Positions 45,530 to 52,835 of a stretch of 64,000 bases of DNA are shown in pieces; the stretch's first letter is position 1; every line of letters begins with the position of its first letter. A model generated the notes under the pieces. That model was not told the DNA's origin. It did not search any database and saw only the letters and a list, made by a program, of their open reading frames with translations. A program made the position numbers and the translations under genes. The stretch is from Ruminococcus sp. (lineage in GTDB: Bacteria > Bacillota > Clostridia > Oscillospirales > Ruminococcaceae): positions 62,001 to 126,000 of the forward strand of contig JAJBSV010000008.1 in assembly GCA_020861185.1 (NCBI GenBank), written 5' to 3'.

Positions 45530-46555
45530 ATGGACAAGGTAAAGATTATAAACGGCGAAAATCTCCCCAATATTCCTTGGCAGGATAAGCCGGAAAATTA
45601 CAATCTCCCCGTATGGAGATACACAGAAAACCCAATCATCGGTAGAAACCCGATTGAGGGAATTGCAAGAATATTCAACAGCTCCGTAGTTACCTACGGC
45701 GGACGTTTTGTCGGCGTATTCAGAGCTGAATCAATCAACGGTGTACCGTTCCTTTATCTCGGCTATAGCGACGATGCTATTCACTGGGAATTTGAGAAGG
45801 ACAGAATCAACTTCGTAGACGAGGAAGGCAAGCCCTTCATGCCCGCCTATATGTATGACCCGAGACTCCTCAAGATTGAGGACACCTTCTACATGATCTG
45901 GTGCCAGGACGGCTACGGCGCAACCCTCGGCATCGCCAAGACCACCGACTTCAAGAAGTTCGTAAGAATCGAAAATCCCTTCCTTCCGTTCAACAGAAAC
46001 GGCGTTCTCTTCCCGAGAAAGATTAACGGCAAGTATATGCTTCTTTCCCGTCCGAGCGACTCCGGTCATACTCCCTTCGGCGATATCTTCCTCTCCGAGA
46101 GCTATGATATGGAATACTGGGGACATCACCGCCATGTAATGGGCATCTCCTACAACAACTGGTGGGAGGGAACCAAGATTGGTGCAGGTGCTGTTCCGAT
46201 TGAGACCTCCGAGGGCTGGCTCCTCATTTATCACGGTGTTGCCAACACCTGCAACGGCTTCGTTTATTCCATCGGTGGAGCGATCCTCGATATTGACGAG
46301 CCTTCCAAGGTTATTCACCGTTGCTCCACTTATCTTCTCACTCCCGAGGAGTGGTATGAGGAGAGAGGCTTCGTTCCGAATGTTGTTTTCCCGTGCGCTA
46401 CACTTCAGGATGCCGAAACCGGCAAGATGGCAATCTACTATGGTTGTGCCGACAGCTATGTTGGTCTTGCTTTCACTCAGGTTGACGACCTTGTCAAGTA
46501 CATCATCGACCATGACAATGCAGGTCCTGCTGAGCTCGAAATCGGAAGAAGATAA
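45530..46555 (+). CDS. GH130 beta-1,4-mannooligosaccharide phosphorylase
   Basis: GH130 phosphorylase of 341 residues without a signal peptide. It would split beta-1,4-linked mannosides with phosphate to give mannose 1-phosphate. NPIIGRNPIEGIARIFNSSV (about 34-53), MYDPRLLKIED with the proposed proton-donor Asp (about 107-117), and the phosphate-binding Arg/His segments LSRPSDSGHTPFGDI and TKIGAGAVPIETSEGWL are all visible. The length fits the mannooligosaccharide group (GH130_2, RaMP2-like) better than the longer mannosylglucose phosphorylases. It is a stand-alone unit with its own promoter and terminator, 43 kb from the mannanase. Codon use suggests good expression. Confidence 0.88.
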   Translation: MDKVKIINGENLPNIPWQDKPENYNLPVWRYTENPIIGRNPIEGIARIFNSSVVTYGGRFVGVFRAESINGVPFLYLGYSDDAIHWEFEKDRINFVDEEGKPFMPAYMYDPRLLKIEDTFYMIWCQDGYGATLGIAKTTDFKKFVRIENPFLPFNRNGVLFPRKINGKYMLLSRPSDSGHTPFGDIFLSESYDMEYWGHHRHVMGISYNNWWEGTKIGAGAVPIETSEGWLLIYHGVANTCNGFVYSIGGAILDIDEPSKVIHRCSTYLLTPEEWYEERGFVPNVVFPCATLQDAETGKMAIYYGCADSYVGLAFTQVDDLVKYIIDHDNAGPAELEIGRR

Positions 46556-46574
46556 TATCTATCCGAATAAGTTA

Positions 46575-46608
46575 AAAATGCCGTTCTCACATTGGGACGG
46601 CATTTTCT
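46575..46608 (+). terminator. Terminator after GH130
   Basis: AAAATGCCGT (46575-46584) pairs with ACGGCATTTT (46597-46606), ending in TTTTC. Confidence 0.85.
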
Positions 46609-46674
46609 ATAAGTACGAATATATTCTTGAAAACATAGAATAATAAAAGTGGCGACAGATAGGGAAGACTGAGA

Positions 46675-46701
46675 TGTCGGATACTGTCGAAATAAGTCGA
46701 A
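46675..46701 (+). promoter_or_regulatory. Three tandem 0A-type boxes upstream of the orphan kinase
   Basis: TGTCGGA (46675-46681), TGTCGAA (46685-46691) and AGTCGAA (46695-46701) follow each other in one orientation with exact 3-bp gaps, a 10-bp period. They end 7 bp before the -35, a typical activator position for Spo0A. Confidence 0.65.
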
Positions 46702-46708
46702 ATATAAC

Positions 46709-46737
46709 TTTACTTTTCTCCAAGAATGTGATATGAT
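46709..46737 (+). promoter_or_regulatory. Promoter for the orphan kinase
   Basis: TTTACT (46709-46714) and TATGAT (46732-46737) are 17 bp apart. The weak -35 fits activation from the boxes just upstream. Confidence 0.6.
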
Positions 46738-46789
46738 ATCTTCAAATAGGACTGATATCAAAAAATTATGATTTTCGGGAGGTGTCACA

Positions 46790-47545
46790 GTGGACGAATT
46801 GCTGGAGCTCAATAAGCATGAATGTACTGTCATAAGAAGCAATCTTATGGAGATAGTCTCCTGTGCCGAGCGTTTGGAGCTCTCTCTCGAAGATGCCGAT
46901 GTGTATGAAGAAATAGATACTGTCTCAAGGATTGTGTCATCTTGCTACAAGGTTCTCTCCGCTGTCGTCAACACCGAAGAAATGGCTAAGCTTGACGAGT
47001 ACAAGCCGGTTTCTTTCTGCCTGTCCGATCTGGTTGATGATATGATTAACGTTTGCCGCTCAAGGCTAAGGCGTTCTTCTGTTGAGTTTATCGCCGAAAT
47101 CGAGGATGGCGTTTATGTCGAAGCTGACCCCGACAGGCTTACTTCCTGTCTGATGAACCTTATAGTAAACGCTATCAGGAATGTGGATAACGACAACGGT
47201 AAAATCAGGATTAAAATATCGAAGCTAAAAGGGAGTGCTTCCGTTATTGTTTCGGATAACGGCTATGGCGCGAACCTTGAGGAAATTGAAAAACGTCTCT
47301 GTGACAAGGATAGTAACACCGGCTTGGCGGTCGTCGGCAAGTTTTGTCGCGAAGCCCACACCAACATCATCGTTGACGAAAATGCCGACAGGGGGCTTGT
47401 TTTCTCCTTCCGTCTTCCGCTCGCTTCGAGTGGTGAAATAACTCTGAAATCCCGAAAGTCCTACATTCCGGATAATTATTTTTCGCCCATTTTGGTATAC
47501 ATGGCTAAGGTTGAAGATAATCCAAGCAGTTTTGAAACAACCTGA
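46790..47545 (+). CDS. Soluble orphan histidine kinase
   Basis: A 251-residue protein with no membrane helix. The first 75 residues look like a degenerate HisKA dimerisation domain: a His10-Glu11 pair (NKHECTVIRSNLMEI) in the first helix and RIVSSCYKVLSAVVNTEE in the second. The HATPase domain follows, with the N box LMNLIVNAIRN (about 120) and VSDNGYGA (G1, about 153). The G2 region is weak (NTGLAVVGKFC). There is no sensor domain and no adjacent response regulator. It starts with GTG behind GGGAGGTG. The triple 0A box ahead of it suggests control by a Spo0A-type protein. Confidence 0.78.
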   Translation: MDELLELNKHECTVIRSNLMEIVSCAERLELSLEDADVYEEIDTVSRIVSSCYKVLSAVVNTEEMAKLDEYKPVSFCLSDLVDDMINVCRSRLRRSSVEFIAEIEDGVYVEADPDRLTSCLMNLIVNAIRNVDNDNGKIRIKISKLKGSASVIVSDNGYGANLEEIEKRLCDKDSNTGLAVVGKFCREAHTNIIVDENADRGLVFSFRLPLASSGEITLKSRKSYIPDNYFSPILVYMAKVEDNPSSFETT

Positions 47546-47576
47546 TAATTTGAATTCTGATTGCAGAAGAATGGAT

Positions 47577-47607
47577 AGGCTCCCAAAGCATAGGGAGCCT
47601 TTCTTTT
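47577..47607 (+). terminator. Terminator after the orphan kinase
   Basis: AGGCTCCC (47577-47584) pairs with GGGAGCCT (47593-47600), followed by TTCTTTT. Confidence 0.88.
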
Positions 47608-47681
47608 GCGAAAATATTCAATTCAACTTCTGACGATTATTTTATATCACGGTCAACACGAGCAGAAATAGTGCAAAGTTT

Positions 47682-47708
47682 AATCGAAATTTGTTGAAAA
47701 TCATCAAA
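47682..47708 (+). promoter_or_regulatory. Degenerate tandem 0A-like boxes upstream of the secreted protein
   Basis: AATCGAA (47682-47688), TGTTGAA (47692-47698) and CATCAAA (47702-47708) repeat with 3-bp gaps. They match the 0A box at 5, 6 and 4 of 7 positions. The spacing is right but the matches are poor. Confidence 0.3.
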
Positions 47709-47715
47709 ATAGTTC

Positions 47716-47744
47716 TTGACATTGAAGTTAAGGTGTGTTAGAAT
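47716..47744 (+). promoter_or_regulatory. Sigma-A promoter for the secreted beta-helix protein
   Basis: A perfect TTGACA (47716-47721) and TAGAAT (47739-47744) are 17 bp apart. A 77-base leader follows, with a small hairpin GCCGAT/ATCGGC (47790-47806). Confidence 0.75.
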
Positions 47745-47827
47745 GGAGTCACGACTCTCTTCAATGAGTTGCGCTTTAAAACTATATAAGCCGATTCAAA
47801 ATCGGCATGAAAGGCATGTGAGGGCTT

Positions 47828-49459
47828 ATGCTAAGAAGGTTTGTATGTATTTTAACAGCTATTGCGATGATTTTCTGCCTGTCGCTCAGCAATTTTGCAG
47901 GGTTGACTGTTTTTGCAGATGATGAGGAGACATATTCTGAAATCACTTCTTCAAGCAATGTTCTTACGTCCGGGACATATAAGTTGACCTCCGATGTGAC
48001 ACTAAGTAAATACTTGCAAATTGAATCCGGTGTTGAAGTTACTTTAGACCTGAATGGGTATAAATTAAGCAATTCTAACTCATATGTAATTCGCATTTAT
48101 GGTACTTTAAACTTGATTGATAGCAGTACGAATTGTGCCGGAAGTGTTGTAAATACATCAACTACTACCAACACATATGGTATTCGTATGGTTGGTGGCA
48201 CATTAAATATGCAAGGCGGAACTGTAAGTGGTGCTTATGGCATTCATGCTTATAGCGGTGAATGTGCAATTAACATTAACGGTGGGACAGTCGAGGGAAC
48301 AAAGAATAGCACGATTCGTTACCAAACTAGTTCAGGTTCCCTTACTATAAGTGGAACGAATAGAGTGGAAATATCATCAAAAGGCACAAGTACTAGCATA
48401 TATGGTATCGATTTGAGTTCAGGTACTGTAACTTCTTCGATATCTAATCCTAACACATATGTCAGCGCCTACTCGTCTAACCTTGCGATAAAAGTATCTT
48501 CTTCAAAAAATATAACTATTACCGCCGGTCACTACAGTACTACAGTCAAGAGCTACGTCCCTGACGGTTACACTTGTAGTGAGACGGATGATGCTGATTA
48601 TCCTTATGTTGTCACGGCGGATGTTGAGTTGCCTTCGCTTTATGGGGAGACTTTGACGCTTGACGGCTCTGTCGGAGTTACATATTATTTCAATATGACC
48701 GACCAGACTGATCCTGACGCTTATACTCTTGTTGCAAGCATAGATGGAACAGATGAAACGCAGACGGTTTCGGCTACTGGCTCAATGACTGTCGACGATG
48801 CGATTTACTATCGTTATACTGTGTATGTGAATCCCACACAATTCAGCTCGACGATTTCAGCCTACCTGACGGACGGCACGAACAGCACCGCAACTTATGA
48901 TTATTCTGTGGCAACCTATTGCACAAAGGCAATTGAACGTGGCTGGGATGAGAGTGATCTCTGTAAAGCTCTTCTCAATTACGGAGATTATGTGACCGCA
49001 TACTATTCCGGAATCAGCACTTGCAGTCTTGATGGTGTTGACGGGTGGACAGATCCTGTAGCAGGGGAATGGACTGCCGATTTGAGCGAATATTCCGGGA
49101 CAGAGACCGAGGGCACTGCAAAAGCGCTTCTTCTCGGAGATTCTGTTGTCATCAGGGTTTATATGACATCCGATGTTGCAAGCGAAAGCGATGTGTTTAC
49201 CGTCGGCGGAACGGTTCTTGAGAAACAAGCCTTGGAAAATGAAAGCTATGCCTATTACGTTGAATTCAAGGTTTCCGCAAAGAATATGAGCAAAACCTTT
49301 ACCGTTATGAAAAACGGCGATGAGTTCACGTCATACAGTGTATTGTCGTATGTAAATAATGTTATCAATGCCGATTCGTCAGATACAGCGCTCTCAAATC
49401 TCTGTAAAGCTATTTACTATTACAGCGTTGCGGCTGACGATTACACCGGTTGGCAATAA
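47828..49459 (+). CDS. Secreted protein with beta-helix-like repeats, unknown function
   Basis: A 543-residue protein with a cleavable signal peptide (about 1-30, ending FAGLTVFA). Residues about 45-240 form short beta-strand repeats (VEVTLDLNGYKLSNS, GTLNLIDSS, GTLNMQGGTVSG, CAININGGTVEG) resembling right-handed beta-helix proteins such as pectate-lyase-like folds. No catalytic set is evident. Residues about 270-540 form a second region that I do not recognise beyond an SxxGETLTLDGSVGVTYYFNM opening, rich in Ser/Thr/Tyr. No anchor or dockerin is seen. A Thr-rich lipoprotein gene follows 21 bp later, so the two may act together at the surface. Confidence 0.65.
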   Translation: MLRRFVCILTAIAMIFCLSLSNFAGLTVFADDEETYSEITSSSNVLTSGTYKLTSDVTLSKYLQIESGVEVTLDLNGYKLSNSNSYVIRIYGTLNLIDSSTNCAGSVVNTSTTTNTYGIRMVGGTLNMQGGTVSGAYGIHAYSGECAININGGTVEGTKNSTIRYQTSSGSLTISGTNRVEISSKGTSTSIYGIDLSSGTVTSSISNPNTYVSAYSSNLAIKVSSSKNITITAGHYSTTVKSYVPDGYTCSETDDADYPYVVTADVELPSLYGETLTLDGSVGVTYYFNMTDQTDPDAYTLVASIDGTDETQTVSATGSMTVDDAIYYRYTVYVNPTQFSSTISAYLTDGTNSTATYDYSVATYCTKAIERGWDESDLCKALLNYGDYVTAYYSGISTCSLDGVDGWTDPVAGEWTADLSEYSGTETEGTAKALLLGDSVVIRVYMTSDVASESDVFTVGGTVLEKQALENESYAYYVEFKVSAKNMSKTFTVMKNGDEFTSYSVLSYVNNVINADSSDTALSNLCKAIYYYSVAADDYTGWQ

Positions 49460-49480
49460 TGAAAGAAGGGGGGAGACAGT

Positions 49481-50344
49481 ATGAAGCATAAAAAGTGTAT
49501 GTTTGTCGGTACAGTGGTACTTGTGGCTTTTGTTATGCTCACAGGCTGTGTAAGTATATCTGTCTCCGAAACCGTTTCTGAATCTAAGTCTGTCACGATT
49601 ATTACCTATGTGCAACAGACTACTCCTGCTACAACCACTGCACCTACGGAAGAAACAGTGCCGGCAACAGTCACAACATCGCCTGAGACGTCATCATCTT
49701 CGTCGTCTCCGTCGGTTTCCGAATCTGAGCCTGCTGTAACAACAGCTTCGGAAACTTCGGCGTCAGCACCAACAACCACTGTAAGTGCTACGGAAAAGTC
49801 TGCTTCAACAGTAATGCCTGATTCGACTTCCGGCGACAGTTATGATGAGATTATTCTTGACGAGTCGGATGATTCTGTCGTTCTTGATGAATGGGACGAA
49901 GTTGTGGATATAAGTGATGATGCTGACCAAGAGACATCCCGTTACTTCTACTATCCGAGCTATTCGCCTATAGTCACTGCTACCATAGATTTTGACAATG
50001 ATGCTTTTGTAACATCCGTGACCGAAAGCTCTACATCTGAGACTGCAACAACGACCACCACTGCAACCGAGGCGTCCGTTACCGAGGCTCCGACATCAAC
50101 GACAACGGTTACTACAACTGTTACGGAGGCTCCCTCAACCGAATCGACAACGACGGTAACAACAACAGCGACGGAGGCTACCACCACAAAAGCTACAACA
50201 ACGGAGCCGGTTGTCACTACAAAGCCTTACATAAGTGTTTCTGATGATGAGGGACGTATTCCGCTTCCGATTGACCCGTTTTGGATAGAATCCATAGCCC
50301 GAGATGGTTTCTCGGGCTTTAATTTTGCGCGAATCTTCCTGTGA
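49481..50344 (+). CDS. Thr/Ser-rich lipoprotein of unknown function
   Basis: A 287-residue lipoprotein (lipobox MLTGC, Cys23). Almost all of the mature part is low-complexity Thr/Ser/Ala/Glu/Val sequence (repeated TTT, TEA and VTT units, about 45-110 and 180-255), interrupted by an acidic stretch (DEIILDESDDSVVLDEWDEVVD, about 122-143). It looks like an extended, possibly glycosylated stalk rather than an enzyme. The last 16 residues are encoded by a terminator hairpin, so the original stop may have been lost. It is paired with the preceding secreted protein gene and has a strong AGAAGGGGGGAG ribosome site. Confidence 0.65.
   Translation: MKHKKCMFVGTVVLVAFVMLTGCVSISVSETVSESKSVTIITYVQQTTPATTTAPTEETVPATVTTSPETSSSSSSPSVSESEPAVTTASETSASAPTTTVSATEKSASTVMPDSTSGDSYDEIILDESDDSVVLDEWDEVVDISDDADQETSRYFYYPSYSPIVTATIDFDNDAFVTSVTESSTSETATTTTTATEASVTEAPTSTTTVTTTVTEAPSTESTTTVTTTATEATTTKATTTEPVVTTKPYISVSDDEGRIPLPIDPFWIESIARDGFSGFNFARIFL
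50296..50326 (+). terminator. Terminator inside the 3' end of the Thr-rich lipoprotein frame
   Basis: AGCCCGAG (50296-50303) pairs with CTCGGGCT (50311-50318), followed by TTAATTTT. It lies 5' of the stop codon (50342-50344). Confidence 0.75.
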
Positions 50345-50376
50345 CTCGCAAATTTCAAATAATCGCTTCTGAACTC

Positions 50377-50405
50377 TTGCTTTTTTAAGAAAAACTTGCT
50401 ACAAT
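50377..50405 (+). promoter_or_regulatory. Sigma-A promoter for the lepB operon
   Basis: TTGCTT (50377-50382) and TACAAT (50400-50405) are 17 bp apart. Confidence 0.7.
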
Positions 50406-50434
50406 AGAGATACTTATTTTTGGGAGACATGATG

Positions 50435-50980
50435 ATGGAAGATACAAAGAAAAAAAGTAGTGGTATAGACAGCGCACTTGACTGGCTCAAGTCGCTTTGT
50501 ATAACATTTGCCGTTGTTGTTCTGCTTTTCACGTTTGTTGTGAGAACAGCCGTTGTTAATGGCAGTTCTATGACTAATACTCTTCAGGACGGTGACTTTC
50601 TGATTCTCTGGAGCCTGTTTTACACTCCTCAGCAGGGAGATATAATTTCCGCAAACTGTCCGGGGCTTGACGAAGTTATCGTCAAGAGGATTATTGCTGT
50701 TGAGGGACAAACGGTTGATATCGACTTTGAGACCGGAAGTGTTTATGTCGACGGCGAGCTTTTGGACGAGCCTTATATCAGGAATCTTACGCTCAACGAC
50801 GAAGGTGGATTCACCTATCCGGTTACAGTCGGAGAAGGACAATACTTTGTAATGGGCGATAACCGTCAGGGCTCTCGTGACTCAAGAGATGCTTCTGTGG
50901 GCTTGGTTGACCGCGAAGATATTTTGGGAAAAGTAGTTTTGAGACTTTATCCGTTTTCCGAAATAACGGTTTTCTCATAA
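50435..50980 (+). CDS. lepB: Signal peptidase I
   Basis: A 181-residue type I signal peptidase with one N-terminal membrane helix (about 20-41) and the catalytic domain outside the cell. Ser45 (GSSMTNTL) and Lys84 (VIVKRIIAVEGQ) form the Ser-Lys dyad; FVMGDNRQGSRDSR is the conserved late box. Three successive ATG codons occur (50429, 50432, 50435). The last has the best distance (8 bases) to GGGAG. It heads an operon with rbgA, rnhB, yraN and thrC. Confidence 0.93.
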   Translation: MEDTKKKSSGIDSALDWLKSLCITFAVVVLLFTFVVRTAVVNGSSMTNTLQDGDFLILWSLFYTPQQGDIISANCPGLDEVIVKRIIAVEGQTVDIDFETGSVYVDGELLDEPYIRNLTLNDEGGFTYPVTVGEGQYFVMGDNRQGSRDSRDASVGLVDREDILGKVVLRLYPFSEITVFS

Positions 50981-50991
50981 CGGAGGTTTAA

Positions 50992-51852
50992 GTGGCAGAA
51001 AAAGATATAACGATACAGTGGTTTCCGGGACATATGGCGAAAACCCGTCGGTTGATGACCGACAGTCTGAAGCTGGTTGATGCCGTTGTCGAGGTTACCG
51101 ATGCAAGAATTCCTATGTCAAGTAGAAACCCCGAGATGGATGAGCTTGTCGGAAGAAAGCCGAGAATAGTATTGCTCAATAAGTGCGACACCGCCGATGA
51201 AACCATAACAAACCAATGGATTCAGAAGTATAGGGAATCGGGAATACCTGCGCTTGCGACCGATTGCAAGAGCGGCAAGAATGTCTCGAAGGTTCTTCCT
51301 CTTGTCCGTGAAACGCTAAAGGATACGATAGAACGTTGGAATGCTAAAGGCATGACCGGCAGGGCGGTAAGACTCATGATAGTCGGAATCCCGAATGTCG
51401 GAAAGTCCTCGCTCATAAATCGTCTTTCAGGGACAAAGAGCACCAAGGTTGAAGACAGACCGGGTGTTACGAAGGGAAAGCAGTGGGTGACGCTTTCGAA
51501 GGATTTCGAGCTCTTAGATATGCCCGGAGTTCTCTGGCCTAAGTTTGAGGATCAGAATGTCGGGCTTGCGCTTGCGTTTACGGGAGCTGTAAAAGACGAT
51601 ATAATGGATATGGAATCACTTGCTGTACATTTTATAGGGACTCTAAGAGCCGTCAGTATGGCACCCATCGAGACGAGATATAAAATTTCGGTTTCGGAGG
51701 AATTGACCGATTACGAGATTCTGGAGCTTATAGGCAGAAAACGTGGATTTTTAGTTTCCGGTGGCAAAATCGACACCGAGAGAGCGGCGATTATGCTTCT
51801 TGACGAATTCCGCTCCGGAAAGCTCGGAAGAATTTCTCTTGAGGAGCCATAA
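50992..51852 (+). CDS. rbgA: Ribosome biogenesis GTPase RbgA (YlqF)
   Basis: A circularly permuted GTPase of 286 residues needed for late 50S assembly. The order of motifs is rotated: NKCD (G4, about 64) comes before GIPNVGKSSLINR (G1, about 130) and DMPG (G3, about 178). The N-terminal IQWFPGHMAKTRR is the family hallmark, and a C-terminal RNA-binding domain follows. It starts with GTG behind CGGAGG, 11 bp after lepB. Confidence 0.95.
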   Translation: MAEKDITIQWFPGHMAKTRRLMTDSLKLVDAVVEVTDARIPMSSRNPEMDELVGRKPRIVLLNKCDTADETITNQWIQKYRESGIPALATDCKSGKNVSKVLPLVRETLKDTIERWNAKGMTGRAVRLMIVGIPNVGKSSLINRLSGTKSTKVEDRPGVTKGKQWVTLSKDFELLDMPGVLWPKFEDQNVGLALAFTGAVKDDIMDMESLAVHFIGTLRAVSMAPIETRYKISVSEELTDYEILELIGRKRGFLVSGGKIDTERAAIMLLDEFRSGKLGRISLEEP

Positions 51853-52458
51853 ATGACACTATTCGAATTTGACCGACAGTATGATACCGAAGCGCCTGTT
51901 ATCGTCGGAATAGACGAAGCCGGCAGGGGACCGCTTGCAGGAGATGTTTACGCCGCCGCAGTGGTTTTCGATAAAAACACTGTTATAGAAGGCATCAATG
52001 ACTCTAAGAAGCTATCAGAGAAAAAACGTGAATCACTTTTTGATGTTATCAAAGAAAAAGCTTTGAAATACTCAATAGCCGTCGCAACCGTGGAAGAGAT
52101 TGAAGAGATTAATATTCTGGAAGCGGCAATGCTTGCAATGAGAAGAGCGTATGAAGGTCTTGGGATAGATTCCGGTAATGTGCTTGCCTTGGTTGACGGC
52201 AACCGTTCTCCGGATTTGCCTTGCAGATGCACAACAGTGATTCACGGTGATGCTCTTTCACAGTCAATAGCCGCGGCATCTATTTTGGCAAAAGTGCAAA
52301 GAGACAGATACATGGTTGAGCTTGCCGAAAAGTATCCCGAGTATCGGTTTGAAAAGCACAAGGGCTATGGCACCAAGCTTCATTACGAAATGATAAAAAA
52401 GTACGGCATAAGTCCGGTTCACAGAAAGAGCTTTTTGAAGAATCTGAGTGAGAAGTAA
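51853..52458 (+). CDS. rnhB: Ribonuclease HII
   Basis: A 201-residue RNase HII that removes ribonucleotides from RNA-DNA hybrids. IVGIDEAGRGPLAGDVYAAAVVF (about 18-40) holds the Asp and Glu metal ligands. LVDGNRSP holds a further Asp. KHKGYGTKLHYEMIKKYGISPVHRKSF is the C-terminal signature. It begins at the base after the rbgA stop and its stop overlaps the yraN start (TAATG). Confidence 0.95.
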   Translation: MTLFEFDRQYDTEAPVIVGIDEAGRGPLAGDVYAAAVVFDKNTVIEGINDSKKLSEKKRESLFDVIKEKALKYSIAVATVEEIEEINILEAAMLAMRRAYEGLGIDSGNVLALVDGNRSPDLPCRCTTVIHGDALSQSIAAASILAKVQRDRYMVELAEKYPEYRFEKHKGYGTKLHYEMIKKYGISPVHRKSFLKNLSEK

Positions 52459-52814
52459 TGACCACAAGAGAAATCGGAAACATTGGCGAGGATTACACCG
52501 CAAAATTTCTTGAGAAAAACGGTTGTGTAATTCTCTCAAGAAACTTCACAATCAGAGGCGGCGAGATTGACATTGTCGCAAAGAAAGGCGATGTTGTCCA
52601 TTTTGTTGAGGTAAAAACCCGCAAGCCCAACCCTGTTCAGCGGGGCGAGGAAGCTATCGGTTCTGACAAAATCGCTCATATATTGAAAACCGCAAAGTTT
52701 TACATCCGTCGTTACAGAATTGACTGCTCGTGCGTGTTTGATGTTGCCGTCGTTGAATTGACGGGAACCAAGGTCACGGGCTTCAAATACATTCAACGTG
52801 CCTTCACAGCTTAA
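52458..52814 (+). CDS. YraN family endonuclease-like protein (UPF0102)
   Basis: A 118-residue protein of the UPF0102/YraN family, with a restriction-endonuclease-like core: GNIGEDYTAKFLEKNGCVILSRNFTIRGGEIDIVAKKGDVVHFVEVKTR (about 7-55). It contains the Glu, Asp and ExK metal-site pattern. The natural role is unclear, and rnhB-yraN neighbourhood is common in bacteria. The start overlaps the rnhB stop by one base. Confidence 0.9.
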   Translation: MTTREIGNIGEDYTAKFLEKNGCVILSRNFTIRGGEIDIVAKKGDVVHFVEVKTRKPNPVQRGEEAIGSDKIAHILKTAKFYIRRYRIDCSCVFDVAVVELTGTKVTGFKYIQRAFTA

Positions 52815-52835
52815 GAAGACACGAAAGGAGAAAAT

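Noticed and set aside
45731..46513. A 260-codon frame antisense to the GH130 gene
   Set aside because: Shadow of a strongly codon-biased gene; no independent signals.
52815..52835. T-box or threonine leader before thrC
   Set aside because: The gap after yraN is only 21 bp, too short for a T-box or attenuator.
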